This document shows, piece by piece, positions 58,639-64,000 of a stretch of DNA of 64,000 bases. Positions within the stretch are counted from its first letter, which is position 1, and every line of letters begins with the position of its first letter. The stretch is taken from NCBI GenBank assembly GCA_018340805.1, contig JACMZG010001913.1:2963115-3027114 (forward strand), read 5' to 3'. Position numbers and translations under genes: made by a program. This stretch comes from Microvelia longipes. Lineage: Eukaryota > Arthropoda > Insecta > Hemiptera > Veliidae. The notes below the pieces were generated by a model, which was not told the DNA's origin, made no database searches, and saw only the letters and a program-made list of their open reading frames with translations.

Positions 58639-61600
58639 AATAAATAAATAAATAAAAAGACTACTTCGAGGTGCTTCCGCTTCACGGGCCTGCTTAGCTC
58701 GGCGTGGTTCAGTGAAAGCCATTTTTGTCCTGTCACTCTGGGACAGTAGGCTTACCAGGATGGAGCAATAGGTAGAGGTCCCTCTTCTATACTATCGTAC
58801 AAGTCTTTGACCTAGACGTATACATATATACAAGATTATATATATGTATACCGTTTGCGCCATTTGTAATGTTCGATTGAGCTGAAATTCGTCTTAATCG
58901 ATTCAGCTAGCCGCCTACCTAAATACGAGCTAGCCGTATCCTAAATATGAGTCATAACACTCATTTTGTTTTAAAGCCATTTCAAGTTTCAAAAACATTT
59001 TTTTTCAAGACGTCATAACTTTGGTTGATGACGTCATAATGTTTGTATAAACAATAGGCCTCGTAACCTCCTTAACATATCGCTATTTGCAAAGTTTCGT
59101 GTTTCAAAGTGCAGCGTGTTGAATAGAATAGTTAGTATTAGAAAGACTACGTAATCAGAAATTTGAGCCCCCTTATATTGTCCAAGAGCCAGGCCTCAAA
59201 AATGTAATTTATTTTGTACTTCTTCAAACAAAATTTGTCTGAAAATATACATTAAATTATGAAGGGAAAGCATAGTCTGATTAGTCTGTCTATCCAGAGT
59301 GGAGCCCTTCATATGAATGCGCTCCCTCAAAATATTTGAAAATCGCACAAATTCCAGTTTTTCTTTAATACGCGTTCCCCGTAGGTCTGTGCAAACATAC
59401 AGACACAATTTTTTAAAGCTGATAAAATTTTTATCAGATAACTTATGTTAAAATCAGATAACAACAACTAAAGTTACAACATTTGTTAAATGGCCCAAAA
59501 AAATGCACCACAAGTCAATACTTTTCCAAATAAATTCGCTGACTTTGCATAAATTAACCATTTTTTGGTGTTTTGGGAAGAGCCATAACTTTGGTTGTGG
59601 TCATCCGATTTTGATGATTAAACACTCGTTTTATAGAACATTTTATCAGCTTTAAACAATGTACTCTTCATATTTTGCTTACCCACAGGGAACCACTTAT
59701 TTAAAAAAAACTGAAATTTGTGCGATATCATATAATTTTGAGCATGTGCAATTATATTAAGGACACCACTCTGGATAGGCAGACTATGCTTTTCCTTCAT
59801 GATTTAAGGTATATTTTCAGAAAAATTGCGTTTGAAGTTGTACAAAATGAGTCATATTTTTCAGATCCACCTCTTGGACTATTGTACATACATTATAGAA
59901 GAATGACTGAAAGAATTATTTATTTGTAGCTATCAGATGGACTTCATGGTCATATCCACCATTCAGCGTGGCAGAACCGGGAGACGTAATAGATGGAATA
60001 GAAGGCAAATTTGCCAGACTGTTTTGTAAAATTCATAACTGTACTTTATTGAGAATAACTGATGATTTCATGTGGGGAACTGTCAATGAGAATATGACTG
60101 GTAACGGTAAGTGTGCGTATTGATTAACAGTTAGGAATATAGGAGAGAATGTAAGCAATTTATCTCAGCAATAAATGACAAGCAGAATGAGTCTGAATTC
60201 TTCAGGCGTGTAATAAGTCCTTTTAGAGTCTTTGCACAATTTTATTTATTGCATTATCTTTAAGTACTTCGTATAGAAGAACACACAGTAAAATATTAAA
60301 ATAAAAAAAACTATTCTTTCGATGATACAGCAAAAAAACAAAAAATATATTCAAATACGATCTTTCGGCGGGAAAACGGCCTCGACTGTTTGTGTGGCGT
60401 CAGAAGTATAAATACAGTCGTATAGTACAATATTCACTACAGCAACACTCATAAGAGTTTATTCTATACTGTCAAAAAGATGATACAGAAAGGTGTAGAC
60501 ATTACGTTTCTTAGGCCATAGAGATATATTACTAGAGTGGCCCTATTGGTTGAATTTTGAAACATCGGAAAAGTAACCTGACCACATTCGATGACCAAAA
60601 CAATCAAATAAATAGAACAAAATTACAGTAACTTATATATAAGACGTTTATAATACAAATCAAAACACAAACAATGTGTGGAAAGTCGAAATCAATATAT
60701 TATAACCTTAACTCGCTCTTGGAGGAAGTTTCAATGAGGTTACATAGAGCCCCTGAGAGCCCCCAAAAGATGTTTCAGGTCTTTTAATGCATTGAGATAG
60801 GCTATGCTTCCTCTAGTATATATCTCTATGCCTTAGGCATTGTATTACCTAAATCACGGAATTGTTTTTATTTCAGTCATAATTAAATTCTATTAAATTG
60901 TTAGCAATTGTTGACCAAGCTTTAGAACGTTTCGTCTTCACCCTACTCTCTCACCCATTCCCCATCTTTTCTTCTTTAAATGCTTATTTCTACTATTTAA
61001 AATTAACTAAATATTTTTTTACAGCTTAATTTTTATACACATTTAATCATTTCATAAGCAAACAAAAATTGTTTTTTGGAACATGCAAATACTCTATTGT
61101 CATGGGTTAATCATTGAGTTCGTCAACATTAGCGCATTCGCCGAAAGACAATAACCGCATACGCCTACCGAGTTTATAATATAATTTTGTAAACACATAT
61201 GATAGCATATAGATATAAAATCTATGCATACAATTTTTTAAGATTCACCTAGTAACTATAATAATCCAATCAGCTACAAATACTACCCGAAATCGTACTT
61301 ATTAAAAGCATTGAATGATAGAAGCTTCATCACGTGGAATCAGGAGTGGCCAAATTACTAAATTATTTTTTCCTTCAATCAAGAAAAGACAAAAGTTTGG
61401 AGTATGGGATTACACGTTTAAACTTTCCATGTTCCTAACCGGACATGGTAAATTTAAGCATTACTTAAAACGATTTAACCGAATCTAGCAGTTGCGTATG
61501 TGGAAATAACGAACAAACAGTAAAACATTTAATAAACTATTATTGTCCTCTACTGGATTACTAATGCAGCAATCAATGACTCTCGGACTTAACTGGCCTC

Positions 61601-63106
61601 TTCAACATTATCAGTTATTATCAAAAGACCTTAAAACACACTTTATTCAATTTATTGAAGCAATTGATTTAGGTAAACTATGATCAAAATAAAATGAATA
61701 TAATATTATTTATATTAATTTAGATTATATTAATATAATATTATTATTTTAAATAAGATACAAAAAATATCGAACACAGGAAAAACACAAGACTTTAAAT
61801 TTAAAAGAAAATTATTCTTTTGAAGATTCGAAATTTTACTGTAGAAAGAAAAGAACAGCCGAAAAAAACATTTCTCAAATTTCCCAATAATTTATTCTTT
61901 CATTTATTTGTTACGTAGGAGTCATAGGACAAGTATTCACAGAAGAAGCGGATATGGGTGGTTGCGGAGTGTATTTATGGCCTAGAGAACTATGGTTCGT
62001 AGATTGGTCTGCCACATATACCACATCAGTGATCACATGTTTAGTTCCTCGTCCTCATTTACTATCAGCGTGGTTTCTACCGTTCCTGCCGTTCGACTGG
62101 AAGATGTGGATCGTGGTTTTCTTCTCGTTATTTGTAGCGGCTACATCACTCAGATTTGTCACATACTTTTCCTTTAAGTATACAAGTACGTATAAGTAAA
62201 AATTACATTGGGTTAAGATAACTTGGTGCTATAGACGGGCGTGATTTAAAATATCGGAATCTAATTAATGAATCTTAACTAAACTTTAAACTTAGACTAC
62301 TCATGGGTCAGAATGAACATATTTTATGACTCATCGAAATCCTTTCTTAAATAACCATTAAAAGTTAGTGTAACGAAAACAAATTTGAGTTTTATATCTC
62401 GGAATCTCAACGCTAGATCTTGATGAAACTTTAAACTTAGAATCCCCATAGTACTCAGAATGAACACATTTTATGCGTCATCGAATCTTTTCTAAAATAA
62501 TTATAGAGGTAAGTGTAAAAATGTTCAACGCTAACATTTTTACATTTTGTTGAATCTAAACGGATGGATCTTGACCTAACTTTCAATTATACCACTGACT
62601 GTTCACAATGAACACCATTTTAGTCTAAAATAATATTTATATATATCAAACAATACTATTCTGTATTCTAAATCAATAGGCGTTTATTGATTTGTTCAAT
62701 TCATGGCCTATTTTATTGAGGATATTATTGTATTCTCATTAAAAGTCAAAACACACGACTTAAGAATTTCATTTTTGATCATCAACTTATCGAAACAAGT
62801 AACTTACCAAGCAATCATAAAGCACGGCTTGAGAATCGCCAAATAGACAAAAACATCTGAAACAAAAAATTGTCTTGTTGTTAAAGCTGTTAACAACTTC
62901 TATTTTTTGTATTCCTCAAAGGAATAATTAATAATTTGTTGATTGGTAAATAAAATATTTGCCGAGCCAAGCTCGGGTATTACTGCTAGTTTCTAATAAA
63001 TAATTAATTTTATTATTTAGGATTTGGTCCGCAGTTAAAAAACAAAAACCAGTTTTTTAATATGGGTGACAGCCTTATCCGTTCACTTGGGTTGGTCGTT
63101 CTTCAG
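52460..63106 (+). CDS. Ionotropic receptor (chemosensory iGluR relative), 3'-partial
   Basis: Exons 52460-52755, 54468-54697, 56085-56252, 59930-60106, 61919-62185 and 63021-63106 join with GT/AG borders in phases 2, 1, 1, 1, 1, 0 and give 408 residues without a stop. Residues 1-21 look like a signal peptide. The long N-terminal region is divergent. Exon 4 opens the ligand-binding S1 lobe (VIDGIEGKFARLFCKIHNCT). Exon 5 has the S1 end (GVIGQVFTEEADMGGCG, VDWSATYTTSVITCLVPRP) and the first membrane helix, about 352-374 (WKMWIVVFFSLFVAATSLRF). Exon 6 (FNMGDSLIRSLGLVVLQ) starts the pore region. R313 lies near, but one residue off, the usual S1 ligand Arg, so glutamate binding is doubtful. IRs form cation channels for odour, taste, temperature or humidity sensing. 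S2 and the last helices lie beyond 64000. The match is to the family, not to a named IR. Confidence 0.85.
53070..53300. repeat. 28-bp minisatellite in IR intron 1
   Basis: About eight copies of GTTTGCTACGCTCGTCCTTG followed by CTTCTTTG. The CTACGCTCGTCC part is the inverse of the dispersed GGACGAGCGTAG motif. Confidence 0.9.
53385..53625 (-). mobile_element. Repeat A, inverted partial copy
   Basis: It starts with the inverse of the Repeat A end (TTTATGATCCAAAAAAATCA) and finishes with the inverse of its terminal hairpin (ACTTTTCCTATATACC), with the middle deleted. Confidence 0.7.
53745..54005. repeat. 62-bp palindromic tandem repeat
   Basis: Four copies of a unit in which ATGACCATAAGTATTTATGG alternates with TTATTATTAAATTTTTAGTT and its near-inverse. 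Each unit can fold on itself. Confidence 0.85.
54265..54475 (+). repeat. Tandem repeat ending at the IR exon 2 acceptor
   Basis: The block TTCATATTATTCGACGATGT followed by TACAGTTATGT occurs near 54276, 54363 and 54443, separated by TATATTTAG-rich DNA. The third copy contains the acceptor TACAG used for exon 2 (54467), so acceptor-like sites exist three times. Confidence 0.8.
54749..55421. mobile_element. Foldback repeat E, copy 2, in IR intron 2
   Basis: Arms start TCAAAAGCCAGGCCTC and, inverted, CCAAGAGCCGGACC. Both arms carry GTGGTTCCCTGT. About 50 bp after the exon 2 donor. Confidence 0.75.
55625..56009 (-). mobile_element. MITE D, copy in IR intron 2
   Basis: 385 bp with CATAGAGATATAT and ATATATCTCTATG ends, and flanks CCTCTTAA/CCACTTAA (7 of 8 bases match). 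It ends 75 bp before exon 3. The open frame at 55811-56017 lies inside and into its flank, so it is not an exon. Confidence 0.85.
56296..56540 (+). mobile_element. Repeat A, partial copy in IR intron 3
   Basis: Starts with the hairpin ACTTTTCCTC...TATATAGGAAAAGT and runs to TGTAGTTGTGCTATACGG. Confidence 0.75.
56769..56840 (+). repeat. Dispersed repeat F, copy 1
   Basis: ATACCGTTGGCGTCAC and GTCCGATTGAGCTAAAA recur in similar form at 58850-58920, so the LINE at about 56850-58655 is bracketed by two related segments. Confidence 0.45.
56860..58012 (+). pseudogene. LINE reverse transcriptase, frame-broken
   Basis: Frame 1 shows the RT blocks DLSKAFDSLNI, STGVPQGSHLGPLLF and the catalytic FADD (LFADDLKLYFK), then DWCTANGLKLNIKKC. 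It stops near 57390. A second frame (57396-57674) carries the RT thumb-like DLGVLFDHQLFFDHHISK and LEYASSVWSPH blocks, and a third (57659-58012) the C-terminal end with a stop at 58010-58012. The block style fits the Jockey/CR1-like LINE group. The endonuclease is missing. Confidence 0.88.
58504..58655. repeat. (TAAA)n microsatellite
   Basis: LINE tail expanded into about 35 TAAA units. Confidence 0.95.
59105..59179 (+). pseudogene. Duplicated tail of IR exon 2 with its intron start
   Basis: GTGCAGCGTGTTGAATA followed by AGTATTAGAAAGACTACG matches 54677-54745 (end of exon 2, its donor and the first intron bases) almost base for base. The copy carries a TAG in the exon frame and a GTTAGT instead of GTAAGT donor. 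It lies directly before foldback E copy 3, as exon 2 lies before copy 2. Confidence 0.75.
59180..59881. mobile_element. Foldback repeat E, copy 3, in IR intron 3
   Basis: Arms begin TCCAAGAGCCAGGCCTC and, inverted, TCCAAGAGGTGGATC, and include GGATAGGCAGACTATGC. It ends about 48 bp before exon 4. Confidence 0.75.
60517..60830 (+). mobile_element. MITE D, copy in IR intron 4
   Basis: 314 bp with CATAGAGATATATTACTAG and inverse ends, flanks TCTTAGGC/CCTTAGGC (7 of 8). Confidence 0.85.
61366..61682 (+). pseudogene. LINE ORF2 C-terminal fragment in IR intron 4
   Basis: A frame with LSMFLTGHGKFKHYLKRF shifts one base and continues with CVCGNNEQTVKHLINYYC and a tail ending LGKL, stop at 61680-61682. 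The TGHG...YL.RF...C.CG...T..H....C pattern is the zinc-type C-terminal end of RNase H-bearing LINE ORF2. Different from the copy at 51341. Confidence 0.7.
62225..62990 (-). mobile_element. RTE-like repeat in IR intron 5
   Basis: On the minus strand it starts ACTAGCAGTAATA and the hairpin CCGAGC-TTG-GCTCGG (62962-62976), like the start of 11507-12278. A block (CTTTAAACTTAGA...CAGAATGAACA) is repeated twice inside, near 62281 and 62431. Non-coding. Confidence 0.45.
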
Positions 63107-63385
63107 GTAAGAAGTTATTGATTAATAGTATATTATGTTACAAGACTGTAAAGAAGGTCTTTTTTATCCTGCAAAGCGTGAGATTAAAAAGAGCCCAGCT
63201 AAAAAATAATCATTCCTAGTCCTGTAGCATATGCTATTTTTTTCGGGCGAAGTTATAGTAAACAACTATTTAGAAGAAAAACAGTATAATGTATAAAGAT
63301 GTCGGAATACATCTTTCGTTGGCCTGAAGTCGCCTCGTTAGCAAAAAGTTTCAATTCTCTCGGCGTATTTTCTATGTCTGAATCA

Positions 63386-63387
<2 letters not shown>

Positions 63388-63421
<34 letters not shown>

Positions 63422-63422
63422 C

Positions 63423-63453
<31 letters not shown>

Positions 63454-63473
63454 TATATATATATATAATATAT

Positions 63474-63512
<39 letters not shown>

Positions 63513-63515
63513 TAT
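63388..63515. repeat. (CA)n followed by (TA)n
   Basis: About 33 bp of CA repeat and then about 90 bp of TA/ATAATA repeat in IR intron 6. Confidence 0.95.
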
Positions 63516-63744
63516 TTATATATATTAATTTGAAAATTTTGTTGTTATTACTCGGAAACTTCCTTTTTAAACAAATCAAAAACAGCAGGCCTCAAAAACT
63601 ATTTCAGATCATGATCCGTGCTAAAAATAAAGTGCTTACAGCTCGGAATATACTCGAGAGATTTTGACTAAACTTTTACTTTAGACTACTCTTAGATCTA
63701 AATGGTCACCTTTTAAGTCTCATCGGGATCCGTTTGAAAATGAA

Positions 63745-64000
63745 AGATTTATCAATCATAGGTATGCACTCTCTAGTCATATCTCTGGCTGAGGATGTAT
63801 CAAGCTCAGTGGATTAAGATAGGGTATGCACTCGCTAGTGATATCTCTGGCTGATAGGATCTGTCAAGCCTCTCAATGGATTAAGATAGGGTATGCACTC
63901 TCTAGTGATATCTCTGGCTGATGGGATGTATCAAGCCTCTCAGTGGATTGAGATAGGGTATGCATACTCTAGTAATATCTCTGGCTGATAGGATGTATCA
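63745..64000. repeat. About 70-bp minisatellite at the window edge
   Basis: Units contain ATAGGGTATGCACTCTCTAG, TGATATCTCTGGCTGATAGG and ATGTATCAAGCCTCTCA. About 3.5 copies, continuing past the edge. The order (GAGATAGGGTATGC...CTCTAGTNATATCTCT) mirrors the right end of MITE D. Confidence 0.9.

Larger units (their letters stand above)
56850..58655 (+). mobile_element. LINE with broken RT, tail (TAAA)n, in IR intron 3
   Basis: A 5'-truncated non-LTR element lying in sense to the IR gene. It has RT and a downstream domain in three frames, a T-rich 3' UTR, and a tail of TAAA repeats (58504-58655). Confidence 0.85.

Noticed and set aside
58432..58736. Minus-strand frames rich in Phe/Ile/Tyr/Leu
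   Set aside because: They translate the (TAAA)n LINE tail.

Overview
The window looks like animal nuclear DNA, most likely from an insect. It is AT-rich, its genes are split by introns, and it is packed with eukaryotic transposons and minisatellites. Two multi-exon host genes can be reconstructed on the plus strand. The first is a secreted-type GMC oxidoreductase of the glucose-dehydrogenase-like family (28517-37349, five coding exons, about 653 residues). The second is an ionotropic receptor (IR) of the chemosensory iGluR-related family (52460-63106, first six exons, 408 residues), which runs off the right edge before its S2 lobe. IRs are confined to protostome animals and large GMC sets are typical of insects, which supports the organism call. 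A lone exon on the minus strand (10726-10846) looks like the last transmembrane segment of a second IR. No bacterial features, CRISPR arrays, rRNA genes or intact tRNA genes were seen.

Layout. 1-5540: no clear host gene, several terminal-inverted-repeat (TIR) elements. 5544-10517: a 34-bp minisatellite interrupted by a damaged minus-strand Gypsy/Ty3 retrotransposon (5935-10500) with near-identical LTRs and a CTATG target duplication. 10726-28500: the orphan IR exon, an RTE-like repeat, a 1.26-kb foldback with a tetranucleotide core, two large satellites (15540-16480 and 16825-19325), tRNA-Gly-derived SINE copies, a Penelope-like remnant and many MITEs. 28517-37349: the GMC gene, whose introns hold hAT MITEs with exact 8-bp target duplications, a 48-bp minisatellite and a SINE. 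38334-45770: a BEL/Pao retrotransposon with about 600-bp LTRs and a CATAC target duplication, again inside a minisatellite. 46925-48480: a 67-bp satellite. 50325-52155: a foldback repeat invaded by a 5'-truncated RNase H-bearing LINE. 52460-64000: the IR gene, its introns swollen by foldbacks, LINE fragments, MITEs and minisatellites.

How the parts relate. The two host genes have no evident shared pathway. Among the repeats, the LINE at 51341-52138 and the two tRNA-derived SINE copies share a 3' tail, which suggests a SINE-LINE partnership. A hAT-type MITE family (called D here) seems to have seeded minisatellites. Short hairpins with a TTC/GAA-type loop and variable but complementary stems occur across unrelated parts of the window. 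Many retroelement reading frames are broken by one-base changes in A/T runs, and the satellites are full of one-base gaps. Some of these breaks may therefore be assembly errors rather than true decay. All calls come from reading the sequence; no database search was possible.
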